From an uncultured Desulfovibrionaceae bacterium (lineage in GTDB: Bacteria; Desulfobacterota; Desulfovibrionia; Desulfovibrionales; Desulfovibrionaceae), in NCBI GenBank assembly GCA_949741925.1, contig CATJOY010000060.1:1-60801 (forward strand): 60,801 bases of DNA, given 5' to 3'. The notes under the pieces were generated by a model. It searched no databases. It was not told where the DNA came from and saw nothing but the letters and a program-made list of their open reading frames with translations. Each line of letters begins with the position of its first letter. The stretch's first letter is position 1. Shown one piece after another: positions 1 through 8,448 of this stretch. A program made the position numbers and the translations under genes.

Positions 1-2
1 CC

Positions 3-1013
3 TGCGGCATAGAACGCATGGTAGCCAGCATCCGTACCCTTTTTGCGGAAGCCGAGCAAAAGACAAAAGAGGCGGAAACGGCTACGCGCAAGGCGCAGGA
101 GGCTATGAGAGAGGCCGAAGAAGCGCGCAAAGCGGCAGAAAACGCAAAACGCGAAGGCATGTTGGCTGCCGCAGCCCAGTTGGAGGACGTGGTCAGCGTC
201 ATTTCTTCCGCTTCGGATCAGCTTTCCGCCCGTATAGGAGCCTCCGAATGCGGCGCGGCGGAGCAGGCGGCGCGAGCTTCGGAAACCGCAACAGCCATGG
301 AAGAGATGAATACCACCGTCATAGAGGTTGCCAAAAATGCCGGGGATGCGGCCGCTCTTTCCGCCCAGACGCGCGAAAAGGCCCAGCAGGGCGAAGAAAT
401 CGTTTTGGCTGTTATGGAAACCATCAATGATGTGCAGCAACAGTCAATGAAGCTTAAGGAAGATATGAGGGCTTTGGATGATCATGCCCAAGCTATTGGT
501 CAGATTATGGGGGTTATCTCCGATATTGCGGATCAGACCAATTTGCTGGCCCTGAACGCCGCCATAGAGGCCGCGAGAGCGGGCGAGGCCGGCCGGGGCT
601 TTGCCGTTGTTGCCGATGAAGTGCGCAAACTTGCTGAAAAAACGATGGCCTCCACCACCCAGGTGAGCGCTGTTATCGCGGCGATTCAGAACAGCGCAAG
701 CCAAAGTATGAAGCAGGTTGAAACGGCGGCGTATACCATTGACGGGGTGACGGCGCAGGCCGGGCGTTCAAGCGATATGCTCAGGGAAATACTGGGTATG
801 ACGGAAAACACGGCGGATCAAGTGCAGACCATTGCGGCGGCTTCAGAGGAGCAATCGGCGGCAAGCGAAGAGATCAGCAAAGCGGTAACCCAAGTCAACG
901 CTATTGCGGGTGAAACCGCCGGTGCGATGCAAGAGGCTTCTCGCGCCGTCAATGAGCTGGCGCATCAGGCTCATGTGCTTACGGGATTGATTGAAGAAAT
1001 GAGAAACGCCTAA
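3..1013 (+). CDS. methyl-accepting chemotaxis protein, C-terminal part
   Basis: This is the cytoplasmic signalling half of a chemoreceptor that controls CheA through CheW. The reading frame is open to the left edge, so the gene is cut by the window and its sensor and membrane segments lie outside. Residues about 5-50 (from the first Met at 18) form an Ala/Glu/Lys-rich coiled coil. The highly conserved hairpin tip [19 protein letters not shown] lies near residues 172-190 and continues into [18 protein letters not shown]. The end has the Gln/Glu-rich methylation-helix pattern. No CheR-binding pentapeptide (NWETF type) is seen at the C-terminus, which ends EEMRNA. The ligand cannot be told from this part. 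Confidence 0.95.
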   Translation, partial: CGIERMVASIRTLFAEAEQKTKEAETATRKAQEAMREAEEARKAAENAKREGMLAAAAQLEDVVSVISSASDQLSARIGASECGAAEQAARASETATAMEEMNTTVIEVAKNAGDAAALSAQTREKAQQGEEIVLAVMETINDVQQQSMKLKEDMRALDDHAQAIGQIMGVISDIADQTNLLALNAAIEAARAGEAGRGFAVVADEVRKLAEKTMASTTQVSAVIAAIQNSASQSMKQVETAAYTIDGVTAQAGRSSDMLREILGMTENTADQVQTIAAASEEQSAASEEISKAVTQVNAIAGETAGAMQEASRAVNELAHQAHVLTGLIEEMRNA

Positions 1014-1156
1014 CGGTTGCCGCTTCTGCGTCGGGCCGTGAGGCGCGGCGCGCCGCGGCTTCGCGTTGCGCGCAACAGCGCCGGTATCGCCCATGAGGCG
1101 CGCCCGTGCGGTATGCTTGAGCAGAATCTCGCCGGCATGTCGGGCTTAGGCGCGCC

Positions 1157-2182
1157 TCATGACCACGGTTCGGCATCTTCCGGCGGGCAAGGCCGCCCTT
1201 GCGGCCACAAGCCTTGCTCGTCGCGCCCCGGGATGGCGAGAGAATGGAAAAACACGGCGAGCGCCAGTATATCGGCGCAACCGCCGGGGCTCAGCCGCCG
1301 CCGAGGAAAATCTTCCCGCATAGCGTACATCAGCCGTCTGCCTTGTTCGCTGAACATGCCTCCGGCCGCGAGGGCTTGAAAGGCTGCGTTTCGCGCGTAG
1401 TCAAGGCCTTTGCGGCCGCCCCGGGCAAGGAGGTTGCTGTCTTCAACAAAGGTCAGGCAATGCAGCAGAACGTGGGGCAGCACGCGATCCATGCTTTCCC
1501 GCCGGGAAAACTCAGCGATCAGCGAGGCTGCCCGGAGGGCCGAGGGGAAGCCTGCTTCAGCCTCTCCCCGGATGCCGGAAACGCCGTATTGCAGCCAGAT
1601 CCTTTCCCCGGCGGAGAGTTGCCGCCGGGGGAGGGAGGCGCGAAGGGGCTCTAGCTCCCGGTTGACCAGGCCCGGCACAAAAGAGGCCGCGGCGGCGGCC
1701 AGATCCCGGGGTGAAAAGGGCAGGCCGGGAGCGGCCTCTTGCCCTGCGGGGGCCCGGCCGCTTTCTTGCCGCCGGAGGAGCCGCCCCAGGGCGGCGGCCA
1801 GCAAGCCCAAGGAGAAAACTTGACCTTTATGGGTATTGACCCCGCCGGTAGCCGCATACATGGCCGCCTCGCCATTCCTTCCGGCTTGTCGCAGCAAGGG
1901 CATGGCCGCTTCCGGAGGCGTGGCCGCGGTTGCCTGCCCGATGCGGGCGCATTCGGTAAAAAAGGGAAAAAGGGCGGCGGCGCTGGCTCGGAAGGCGGCA
2001 TAATCCATGTCTCGGTGTGCGCCATTGTGGTCGGGGCAGACCAGGCCGGGCTTGGGATCGGCTTCGAGTTCCGCTAGCATGGCCTGGCGGGCCAACTGGG
2101 CGATCCACACGGCAGACTCGAGCCCGGAGGCTTGCCCGAGAGAGGAAACAGCCGCCGTTGCCCTATCCCCCGGCAGCGGCAT
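1157..2182 (-). CDS. citG: triphosphoribosyl-dephospho-CoA synthase (CitG/MdcB family)
   Basis: CitG/MdcB enzymes join ATP to dephospho-CoA to make the prosthetic-group precursor of citrate lyase or malonate decarboxylase acyl carrier proteins. Family signatures seen here are KPGLVCPDHNGAHRDMD near residues 44-60, ATGGVNTHKG at 111-120 followed by FSLGLL, and a late EDSNLLARGG motif. At 341 residues it is somewhat longer than the usual 270-300. The ATG lies one base past the purN stop, so the two genes are probably co-transcribed. No citrate lyase or malonate decarboxylase gene is in the window, so the acceptor protein must be elsewhere. Whether it is CitG or MdcB cannot be decided from sequence alone. 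Confidence 0.85.
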   Translation of the reverse strand: MPLPGDRATAAVSSLGQASGLESAVWIAQLARQAMLAELEADPKPGLVCPDHNGAHRDMDYAAFRASAAALFPFFTECARIGQATAATPPEAAMPLLRQAGRNGEAAMYAATGGVNTHKGQVFSLGLLAAALGRLLRRQESGRAPAGQEAAPGLPFSPRDLAAAAASFVPGLVNRELEPLRASLPRRQLSAGERIWLQYGVSGIRGEAEAGFPSALRAASLIAEFSRRESMDRVLPHVLLHCLTFVEDSNLLARGGRKGLDYARNAAFQALAAGGMFSEQGRRLMYAMREDFPRRRLSPGGCADILALAVFFHSLAIPGRDEQGLWPQGRPCPPEDAEPWS

Positions 2183-2183
2183 G

Positions 2184-2870
2184 TCAGAATCCCTGTTCCA
2201 GAGGCGGGCTGATCAAGCAGCCGGCGGGCGGATTTGCCGGCTCCGGCGTCTCTTCCCCGAGTTCCGGGGCGGAGAGATGAACCAGCCTGCCCTGGAGGCG
2301 GAGCCTGCCGCTAGCCAGCCACTGCAAGGCCTGGGGATAAATGCGGTGCTCCATGGCGTGGATACGGGGCATCAGGCCGTCAAGGGGTTCATTGGCCTGC
2401 ACAGCCAGGGCGGCTTGGATGATAACCGGGCCCGAATCAAGAGCCTCTTCCACAAAGTGGACTGTGCAGCCTGCGAATTTGGCGCCGTAAGCCAGCGTAT
2501 CTCCCGCGCCGTCTGTGCCCGGAAAGGCGGGCAAAAGCGAAGGGTGGATATTTAGTACCCGACCTTTGAACGCCTGGAGAAATTCCGGAGAAAGCAGCCG
2601 CATATACCCGGCCAGAGCCACTGCTTCCACCTGCTTTCCGGCCATGGCCGTTAGCATGGCCGCGTCGAATTCTTTACGGCTTTTGAATGTTCGGTGGTCC
2701 TCGGCCCAAATGGGGATGCCGGCAGCTTGGGCCAGTTCCAGGGCCGGAGCGTGGGGCACGTTGGAAAGCGCCATGACCACTCTGGCTTTCAGGCTACCTT
2801 GGGAAATACTCCGCAAAATTGCTTGCAAATTAGATCCGCGTCCGGATGCAAGCACGGCAAGTCGCAGCAT
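2184..2870 (-). CDS. purN: phosphoribosylglycinamide formyltransferase (GART)
   Basis: PurN transfers the formyl group of 10-formyl-THF to GAR in the third step of purine synthesis. The N-terminal Rossmann motif ASGRGSN is at residues 8-14 and AGYMRLLS at 87-94. The catalytic triad of the family is present as Asn107, His109 (NIHPSLLPAFPG) and Asp145 (DSGPVI). Length is 228 residues, with a short extra C-terminal tail compared with about 212 in E. coli. It is followed almost directly by citG on the same strand. purM lies 42 kb away in this window and is not in the same operon. Confidence 0.95.
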   Translation of the reverse strand: MLRLAVLASGRGSNLQAILRSISQGSLKARVVMALSNVPHAPALELAQAAGIPIWAEDHRTFKSRKEFDAAMLTAMAGKQVEAVALAGYMRLLSPEFLQAFKGRVLNIHPSLLPAFPGTDGAGDTLAYGAKFAGCTVHFVEEALDSGPVIIQAALAVQANEPLDGLMPRIHAMEHRIYPQALQWLASGRLRLQGRLVHLSAPELGEETPEPANPPAGCLISPPLEQGF

Positions 2871-2900
2871 ATTTTTCTCCGTATGTCCGCCCGGCCTTCA

Positions 2901-2947
2901 CGCGCTTTTTCCGCCCGCCTTGCCGGGAGAAAAATGCGGCTTTGCGC
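2901..2947 (+). repeat. copy A of a dispersed intergenic repeat
   Basis: This segment lies between the purN start and the cupin gene. Its complement closely resembles 7313-7361; 9149-9189 and 50303-50340 carry the same core. The core is a T-run, CCG, a C/T-rich middle, TTGCCGGG and then an A-run. It can fold as a weak hairpin pairing the T-run with the A-run. Confidence 0.5.
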
Positions 2948-2993
2948 GGATGCTATGTTGTGAGCCCCCTTCAGGGGAGCTGGAGCGGCTCTT

Positions 2994-3401
2994 CTACAGC
3001 ACGCCTTCACCTTCGTACACGTTGCAGATGCAGCAGAGGAATGCGCCTTCGGTGGAGCCGACATTGCGCATGGCATGGGGCTCCATACTGCGCAGGAAAA
3101 CGGAATCCCCGGCAACAACCTTACGGATTGCAACGCTGGCGTCGTCTTCTTCCCTAAAGCTTTCGCATTCAAATTCACCGGCCAGAAAATACATGGTTTG
3201 GGAATAAAAATGCTTGTGGATGGGAATTTCACCGCCGGGGGCAACCGTAAAGTAGCGCAGACCGTATTCGGCCGAGCCGGAATCCAGGCCGACATCGGAG
3301 AGCCAGCGAATGGTCACGCCGGTGACATCGAGCTGCTTGCCCCGGTAAGGATAGGTTTCCACCTTGTTCGCCTTGACCTTTGATGCGGTGACGATTTCCA
3401 T
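2994..3401 (-). CDS. single-domain cupin protein
   Basis: This 135-residue protein is a small beta-barrel cupin. Metal ligands typical of the fold can be seen: His62 and His64 in IPIHKHF, Gln68 where a Glu is common, and His109 in MEPHAMRN. The glycines of motif 1 (VAPGGEIP) and the turn FLAGEFE are present. Cupins of this size are usually metal-binding isomerases, dioxygenases or sugar-acid enzymes; the substrate cannot be told. AAGGAG precedes the ATG, and a good sigma-70 promoter lies 70-100 bases upstream, so it is probably transcribed alone. It is divergent from the transporter-SDR-deacetylase unit and could share its pathway. Confidence 0.85.
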   Translation of the reverse strand: MEIVTASKVKANKVETYPYRGKQLDVTGVTIRWLSDVGLDSGSAEYGLRYFTVAPGGEIPIHKHFYSQTMYFLAGEFECESFREEDDASVAIRKVVAGDSVFLRSMEPHAMRNVGSTEGAFLCCICNVYEGEGVL

Positions 3402-3472
3402 GATGTTCTCCTTTGGAATTGCGACGATCTGCGGGGCTGAATCTGCCCGACAGCCGAACTCGAGAAGGCGAC

Positions 3473-3501
3473 GCTATACCGCAGATTTGAGGCCGAGTCA
3501 A
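3473..3501 (-). promoter_or_regulatory. sigma-70 promoter of the cupin gene
   Basis: On the minus strand the -35 box TTGACT (3496-3501) and the -10 box TATAGC (3473-3478) are separated by exactly 17 bases. The predicted start would leave a leader of about 65 bases before the cupin ATG. Confidence 0.6.
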
Positions 3502-3734
3502 AAAAACCCGCATCACTGTTTCCGGCGGGATGAACCGCACTCCTCAGAGCATGCCGCCGCGCCCGCGGCGTACCCAAGCGTTTCTCAGCTTTGGAAGCCC
3601 TTCCGTAGCGCATAAGGCAAAGGAAGCTGTTCCCTTAGAATATGGCTGCGTATTTTCTTTTTGCATCCCTTTTATAATGGTATTGTTCCATCCAATTTGC
3701 TTTATAAATTGGTAAGAAAAAATACTATTCCTGG

Positions 3735-3756
3735 AATGTACAGGGAAGTATACATT
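3735..3756. promoter_or_regulatory. candidate operator, AATGTA-N10-TACATT
   Basis: Perfect 6-bp inverted arms with a 10-base spacer sit in the AT-rich intergenic region upstream of the symporter. This could bind a dimeric repressor such as a GntR- or LysR-type protein. No regulator gene is adjacent, so this is only a candidate. Confidence 0.3.
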
Positions 3757-3988
3757 ACATATTGTTGGATGCATCTTTTACTATCTTATTGATTCGGCCA
3801 CAAAAGATCTACTGCATAGGCAGCATTAGCTTACTCTGCGTATTATAATAGATTACAATGGAGGTAGATGCTGTATCCATAATTCCCGTTATAGAGCCTA
3901 TGATGGCAGGCTGAGAGACACACAGCGCTTGGAGCGGCTCGGGAATAAGGATCTATCAACCATTCACACCAACCAAAAAGGAAGGACC

Positions 3989-5293
3989 ATGACCGGCGGA
4001 ATAAAGAGTAAGAAAGCCGTTCTTGCGGCTGTTTTGGGCAATATCCTCGAATGGTATGACTTTGTCGTTTATGCCTATTTGGCGAATATTATCGGGAAGA
4101 CCTTTTTCCCATCCGATGATCCTACAAGCTCTCTGCTGATGTCTTTTGCCGTTTTTGGCGTGGGGTTTTTGTTCCGCCCCCTTGGCGCGGTGGTCATCGG
4201 CAAGATCGGCGATGTGAAAGGCCGTAAAACAGCGCTTTTGATCACCATTTTCATGATGGCCCTGGGCACTATGATGATCGGCCTTATCCCTGGCTATGCC
4301 GCCATTGGTGTGGCTGCTCCCCTTCTTGTGGTCGCTGCCCGGCTCATGCAAGGGTTTTCCGCCGGCGGCGAGTGGGGTGGTTCCACGTCATTTATTGTCG
4401 AGTAGGCCCCGGATAAGGGACGCGGTTTTTACGGTAGCTTTCAGCAGGCCAGTACAGTGACCGGCATGCTTTTGGGTTCTGCCGTAGCGGCCCTGGTCAG
4501 CACTCTTTTTTCGGTGGAAGCCCTTGAGGGCTGGGCTTGGCGTATTCCTTTCCTGCTGGGTTCCCTTCTCGGGCCGGTAGGCCTTTGGATGCGCCGCGAT
4601 ATAGAAGAAACGCCCGCCTTTGTGGAATCTCAAAAAGAGCAGGCCCAAGAGGCCGCTTCCGCAAACACTGCCGGGGCGCGGGCCGCAGCCGAGGCCACCG
4701 GCCGGGATTCACCGCTCATGCAGTGCGCGCGTTCCTTCGGCTTTACAGTCGTTTGGACAGTTTCCTTTTACATTTTTCTCAACTACCTGCCGACCTTTAC
4801 CCAGAACTTTGCCGGCATTAGCCGCACCCAGTCCCTCTGGGCAAGCACTCTTTGCTTGGTGGCCCTGGTTATTCTGATTCCCATTTTCGGGAGTTTGTCG
4901 GATACGATCGGCCGTAAGCCCCTGCTGCTGGCCTCCTGCGTTTCCATGGTCATCCTGCCCTATCCCTTTATGCACTGGATGGTCGCGGGTTCCGGTTTCG
5001 CCATGATCATTCTGATGGAGATTGTGCTGGCCGTGTTTATCTCCATGTTTTCCGGCGCGGGCCCGGCGGCGATCTCCGAGATTTTCCCGACCCGGTCACG
5101 TTCCTTCCTGCTTTCGGTCAGCTATGCCCTTGCCGTGACCCTGTTCGGCGGCTTTGCCCCGTATATTGCCACCAAGCTCATTCAACTGACGGATAACCCC
5201 ATTTCTCCGGCCTACTATGTGGCGATTTGCGGGGTTATTTCCTTTTTCACTATTTGGAGAATGCGGGAAACGGCCTTTGGTAAGCTGCAATGA
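3989..5293 (+). pseudogene. metabolite:H+ symporter (MHS/MFS family) with an internal in-frame TAG
   Basis: The intact reading would give a 12-helix transporter of the ProP/ShiA/KgtP group: LGNILEWYDFVVYAYLA in helix 1, the loop GKIGDVKGRKTAL after helix 2, MQGFSAGGEWGGS, and GSLSDTIGRKPLL in the second half. The start at 3989 follows AAGGAAGG. Codon 139 (4403-4405) is TAG, between ...SFIVE and APDKGRGFYGSFQQ. Downstream the same frame continues without any other defect to 5293, giving about 434 codons, the normal family length. From memory ProP has Tyr at the equivalent spot, so one base change from a Tyr codon explains it. Options are a recent nonsense mutation, a sequencing error, or readthrough (for example pyrrolysine or a suppressor tRNA). 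Without readthrough only four or five helices are made. Confidence 0.8.
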
Positions 5294-5355
5294 GCCGTTG
5301 CCTCTCCTTCGCTTCCGGGGGAGACGGATAACTCCGATACGGCAAGGAGAAGGAT

Positions 5356-6117
5356 ATGCTTATAGAATTTAAGGGAAAAAGCGTTCTTGTTGTGGGCGCC
5401 GCCTTTGACATCGGGCGGGAAATAGCCGCGTCTTTTGCCGAGAACGGAGCGCGGGTGCACGCCTGTGACCTGCTGGCGGATGAAGTTGAGAACATCGCGG
5501 GTTCCCACGGCGAAGGTTGTGTCAGCGCCGGTTTCTGCGATGTGACTTGCGAAGATTCCGTGCGGGAGACCGTTCAGGCCGCTGCCGGAGAAACCGGCGT
5601 GGATATCTTGATCTACGTGGCGGGGGGCGTGGCCGGGCAGAGTAAAACGCCCATTGAGGATGTTACTCTGGAACAATGGAAGACCGTTGTAGATAGAAAC
5701 CTAACCGGGCTTTTTCTGTTCGCCAAGTATCTCGTGCCGATCATGAAGAAGCAGGGCAAAGGACGCATTATTACCATTTCCAGCCGGGCGGGCCTGGCTA
5801 CCAGCCTGACCGGCGTTCAGGCCTATTGCGCGGCCAAGCATGCCCAAAACGGCCTGGTTATGCAACTGGGCCAGGAACTTGCGCCCTATAATATCACCGT
5901 AAACGCCGTTGCGCCGGGTTTTTTGCGCTCGAGTCCCGCAACCAGAAAGCAGTGGGATGGCTACACGCAGGAATTCCGCGATGCCTTTGCAGCCCGCCTT
6001 GTAGGCGGCCGGATCGGTAAACCCGAGGATATCGCCTCTGCCGTGATGTTCCTGGCCTCTGATCAGGCGGAGTGGATATCAGGACAAATTCTACCGGTAA
6101 TGGGAGGACCTTTATGA
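5356..6117 (+). CDS. short-chain dehydrogenase/reductase
   Basis: This 253-residue classical SDR should use NAD(H) or NADP(H). The cofactor loop is GAAFDIG (14-20), a variant of TGxxxGIG. The structural Asn is N115, and the catalytic set is Ser142/143, Tyr157 and Lys161 in AYCAAKHAQNG. The end SGQILPVMGG is typical. An Asp at the end of strand 2 (ACDLL) suggests NAD rather than NADP, which is an inference. AAGGAGAAGG precedes the ATG. It follows the symporter by about 60 bases and overlaps the deacetylase gene by four bases, so the three form one transcription unit. The substrate is unknown. Confidence 0.9.
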   Translation: MLIEFKGKSVLVVGAAFDIGREIAASFAENGARVHACDLLADEVENIAGSHGEGCVSAGFCDVTCEDSVRETVQAAAGETGVDILIYVAGGVAGQSKTPIEDVTLEQWKTVVDRNLTGLFLFAKYLVPIMKKQGKGRIITISSRAGLATSLTGVQAYCAAKHAQNGLVMQLGQELAPYNITVNAVAPGFLRSSPATRKQWDGYTQEFRDAFAARLVGGRIGKPEDIASAVMFLASDQAEWISGQILPVMGGPL

Positions 6118-7010
6118 GCCGGAAGACAGAGCTTCAACCGTGGCAATGGCCTGACGATCATTGGAAAAAGCTGATCAACCGCGTCTGGGGCGGCACAACC
6201 TACCGGCCCAAGCAGTGGAAAAACGGGGCGCGCTGCGCTGTGGCCCTTTCCTTTGATTCGGACCACGAAACCAACGAACTACGTGATGGCGGCACCTCAT
6301 ACGGCCGCATGCAGTGGGGCCAGTACGCCAATCGGGTGGGCATTCCTAAGGTTCTTACATTCCTTGAAAAAGAAGCTATCCCGGCAACCTTTTACGTCCC
6401 CGCGGTTGTTGCGCTGACCTATCCGGATGAACAGCGCCGGGTGATCAAAGAAGGCCATGAAATCGGCATCCACGGCTGGATTCACGAAGTCAACTCAACC
6501 CTGCCCTACGAGCATGAGCGGGATTTGATGCTGCGCGCGGCCGACGCGCTGGAAAAAATTACCGGCGTCCGCCCGGTCGGCCTGCGCACGCCTTCCTGGG
6601 ATTTCAGCCGGGATAGGCTGCTGATCGAAAAAGAATTGGGCGTGCTCTACGATTCTTCCTTGATGGGCGATGTCGATTGCTACCAATTATTGCTGGATGG
6701 GGAAGATACCGGCATTGTTGAACTGCCCGTGGAATGGATTCGCGATGACGCGGCCTATCTGCTGATGCAGCGCTTCGGTTCCTTGCGGCCATACATTGCT
6801 CCCGCGGATATTTTCGATATTTTCCGCCGGGAGTTCGATGGCGCTTACGCCGAAGGCGGCATCTTTCAATTGACCATGCACCCCCACGTTATCGGCTATC
6901 GTTCCCGCTTCTGGATTTTGGAAGAGCTGGTCAACCATATCAAGGCCCACGAAGGGATCTGGTTTGCCACACACGCGGATGTTGCCGCCTATGCCAAGCA
7001 GTTTGGTTAA
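6114..7010 (+). CDS. polysaccharide deacetylase-fold hydrolase (PuuE/HpPgdA-like)
   Basis: This is a 298-residue NodB-homology protein. The metal motif is FDSDHE (47-52) rather than TFDDG, and the histidines are in HGWIHE (His120, His124). This pattern, with no signal peptide, resembles the cytoplasmic PuuE allantoinase and H. pylori PgdA-type branch, whose members often act on small amides rather than chitin. The chosen ATG at 6114 overlaps the SDR stop as ATGA and follows GGGAGGACC, so translation is coupled. Other family blocks are ATFYVPA, GLRTPSWDFS and a late MHPHVIGYRSR. I infer hydrolysis of an amide or N-acyl bond in a small substrate brought in by the upstream symporter and handled by the SDR; this is unproven. 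Confidence 0.82.
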   Translation: MSRKTELQPWQWPDDHWKKLINRVWGGTTYRPKQWKNGARCAVALSFDSDHETNELRDGGTSYGRMQWGQYANRVGIPKVLTFLEKEAIPATFYVPAVVALTYPDEQRRVIKEGHEIGIHGWIHEVNSTLPYEHERDLMLRAADALEKITGVRPVGLRTPSWDFSRDRLLIEKELGVLYDSSLMGDVDCYQLLLDGEDTGIVELPVEWIRDDAAYLLMQRFGSLRPYIAPADIFDIFRREFDGAYAEGGIFQLTMHPHVIGYRSRFWILEELVNHIKAHEGIWFATHADVAAYAKQFG

Positions 7011-7202
7011 GTCCTTATAAAACGGTAAGACGCCCGGGGGCATGGTCTTCCCGGCATTCCGCCCGATGGCAGGCTGCGCCCTTGGCCCCCTTAGGGAGAA
7101 AGCATGCCGCCGGACGGGCCTTAGGGCCCGGCCCCAGCCCGGCTTTGTTGCCTCCAGCCGATAGCAAAACGCCGTTATTCCGGCTGCGTATCCTCCGAGT
7201 AC

Positions 7203-7240
7203 AGGCCCTTCATATAAAGGTTTTTTCCTTGGCGAAGACC
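7203..7240 (+). repeat. intergenic repeat shared with 22679-22716
   Basis: This segment begins AGGCCCTTCATATAAAGG and continues with a T-run and CCTTGGCGAAGACC. A clearly related sequence lies downstream of rpmB. By eye the two agree at roughly three quarters of positions. Function is unknown. Confidence 0.4.
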
Positions 7241-7312
7241 ACCGCAGCCCTGCGCGGCAGCAGGGCTGCGGCAGGTGCGGCAAGCCGGGGGCTGGTTTGA
7301 AAGGCATGGTCT

Positions 7313-7361
7313 GTGCACAAAGCCGATTTTTTCCCCGGCAAGAGAGGCGGAAAAAAGCGGG
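7313..7361 (-). repeat. copy B of the dispersed intergenic repeat
   Basis: Read on the minus strand, the core CCGCTTTTTTCCGCCTCTCT is followed by TGCCGGGG, an A-run and TCGGCTTTGTGC. This is close to copy A at 2901-2947 over the whole length. The T-run and A-run can pair. Confidence 0.5.
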
Positions 7362-7439
7362 CATAGGCCAGGCTCGTTTTTTCGGCGTATGCCTTGAGGA
7401 GAAGCAAGGCGGCTTGGCAGCAGGAAGAGAGTACAATCC

Positions 7440-8045
7440 CTAGGCTGTGGCTCTCGGCCTGACATACGGTGTAAGGCCGTAGAGGCCGCCGGAAATGCTC
7501 TGCCGCCTGCCGCGCGGATATTTGCGGGTAAGAAAGGCGATGACGGCTTTCATGAAGACCGGCAGATCATCGGAGCAGCGGCTGGAAAGGAGGTTGCCGT
7601 CTCGAACCAGTTCATTATCCTCCCACCGGCAACCGGCGTTGAGCATGGTCTCGCGCAGGGTTGTTGCGGATGTTGCCCGTCTGCCCTTGAGGATGCCTGC
7701 CGCAAGCGGAACCAAACCTCCGGTACAGATAAAGGCCACCAGCTTTCCTTTGGTATAGACAGACTTCACCAGATGCAGGCAGGGAGTAGGCAGGCAAAGC
7801 ATATTCCAGCCGAGCCCTCCCGGAATGACCAGGCCGTCAAGCGCGGCCGCCTTGAGGCTGGAAAAGCAGGTATCGGGCGTGATTTTGAGACCATCTTTCC
7901 CTCCGTACATCCGGTCTGCTTCCGCCCCCGCGGCGACAACCGTGGCCCCGGCTTCACGCAGCCGGTACACAGGGTACCAGAACTCTGAATCATTGAACAT
8001 ATTTTCAAGCATAACTGCTATTCTTCGACCTTTTAATTCCAACAT
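7440..8045 (-). CDS. DJ-1/PfpI family protein
   Basis: This is a 201-residue class-I glutamine amidotransferase-like protein of the DJ-1/PfpI/YhbO group, often described as deglycases, chaperones or proteases. Glu14 (MLENMFNDSEFWYP) matches the conserved Glu near the active site. Cys107 in AFICTGGL sits at the nucleophile elbow. In PfpI proper the next residue is usually His (CHG); here it is Thr, so the catalytic pairing differs. GLVIPGG is the second typical block. The last 20 residues are basic and not conserved in the family as I know it. The gene converges with the deacetylase gene and appears to be alone. Confidence 0.82.
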   Translation of the reverse strand: MLELKGRRIAVMLENMFNDSEFWYPVYRLREAGATVVAAGAEADRMYGGKDGLKITPDTCFSSLKAAALDGLVIPGGLGWNMLCLPTPCLHLVKSVYTKGKLVAFICTGGLVPLAAGILKGRRATSATTLRETMLNAGCRWEDNELVRDGNLLSSRCSDDLPVFMKAVIAFLTRKYPRGRRQSISGGLYGLTPYVRPRATA

Positions 8046-8354
8046 AGCGTCTTCTCCCGCCGGTCATGACTCATCATGAAAGAAATAGAGCGACTATGCG
8101 GTAATTAATATTATTTTTTGCCTATGCTTCGTGTATTCTATGAACAGAGCGGAGCATAGGCATCGTTTCCGGAGCAACCTCTGTAAAAACGCCTGATCTG
8201 TGCAGCGTTCCGGCGTATCAGGTAGAATCGGCCCTGATCCGCAAAGAGTGCGTAGCATCCGCCGATCCAGGCCGGGGAAAAGGGCAGGGGAGCCGCTGCG
8301 TCTTTATGTATTTTCTGAAAATACCGCTCAATCGTTTCCTCTGCCCTCCTTTCG

Positions 8355-8383
8355 TTGACAATCCTGATAACTCCTGCAATACT
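8355..8383 (+). promoter_or_regulatory. sigma-70-like promoter
   Basis: A perfect TTGACA (8355-8360) is 17 bases from AATACT (8378-8383), which matches four of six -10 positions. A transcript would start near 8390 and would meet the terminator-like hairpin at 8427 almost at once. Confidence 0.45.
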
Positions 8384-8426
8384 TGTTTTACTAAATCCAC
8401 AGGCGAACCGCATTCAGGCGGCTACG

Positions 8427-8448
8427 CCCGGCTTTGTCGGGTTTTTTG
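8427..8448 (+). terminator. rho-independent terminator or attenuator
   Basis: CCCGGC pairs with GTCGGG around a TTT loop, followed by TTTTTTGTT. No plus-strand gene ends before it. It may stop a short transcript from the promoter at 8355 or attenuate the gene that starts at 8602. Confidence 0.55.

Larger units (their letters stand above)
3402..3988. other. long divergent intergenic region
   Basis: This 587-base stretch separates the cupin gene from the symporter. The left part holds the cupin promoter. From about 3640 to 3900 it is much more AT-rich than the rest of the window, with a perfect TATAAT at 3844-3849 that lacks a good -35 box, and a 6-bp inverted repeat at 3735-3756. No gene is supported. 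It looks like a regulatory region. Confidence 0.5.
7011..7439. other. intergenic region between converging genes
   Basis: There is no supported gene in these 429 bases. It contains a perfect 10-bp hairpin (GCAGCCCTGC at 7244-7253 with GCAGGGCTGC at 7260-7269) and copy B of the dispersed repeat. The segment 7203-7240 resembles 22679-22716. The hairpins may end the converging transcripts, but none is followed by a clear T-run. Confidence 0.45.

Noticed and set aside
8138..8413. Open frame of 91 codons on the minus strand after the DJ-1 gene start
   Set aside because: No ribosome site, no recognisable motif, and it overlaps the inverted repeat and promoter-like sequence on the other strand.
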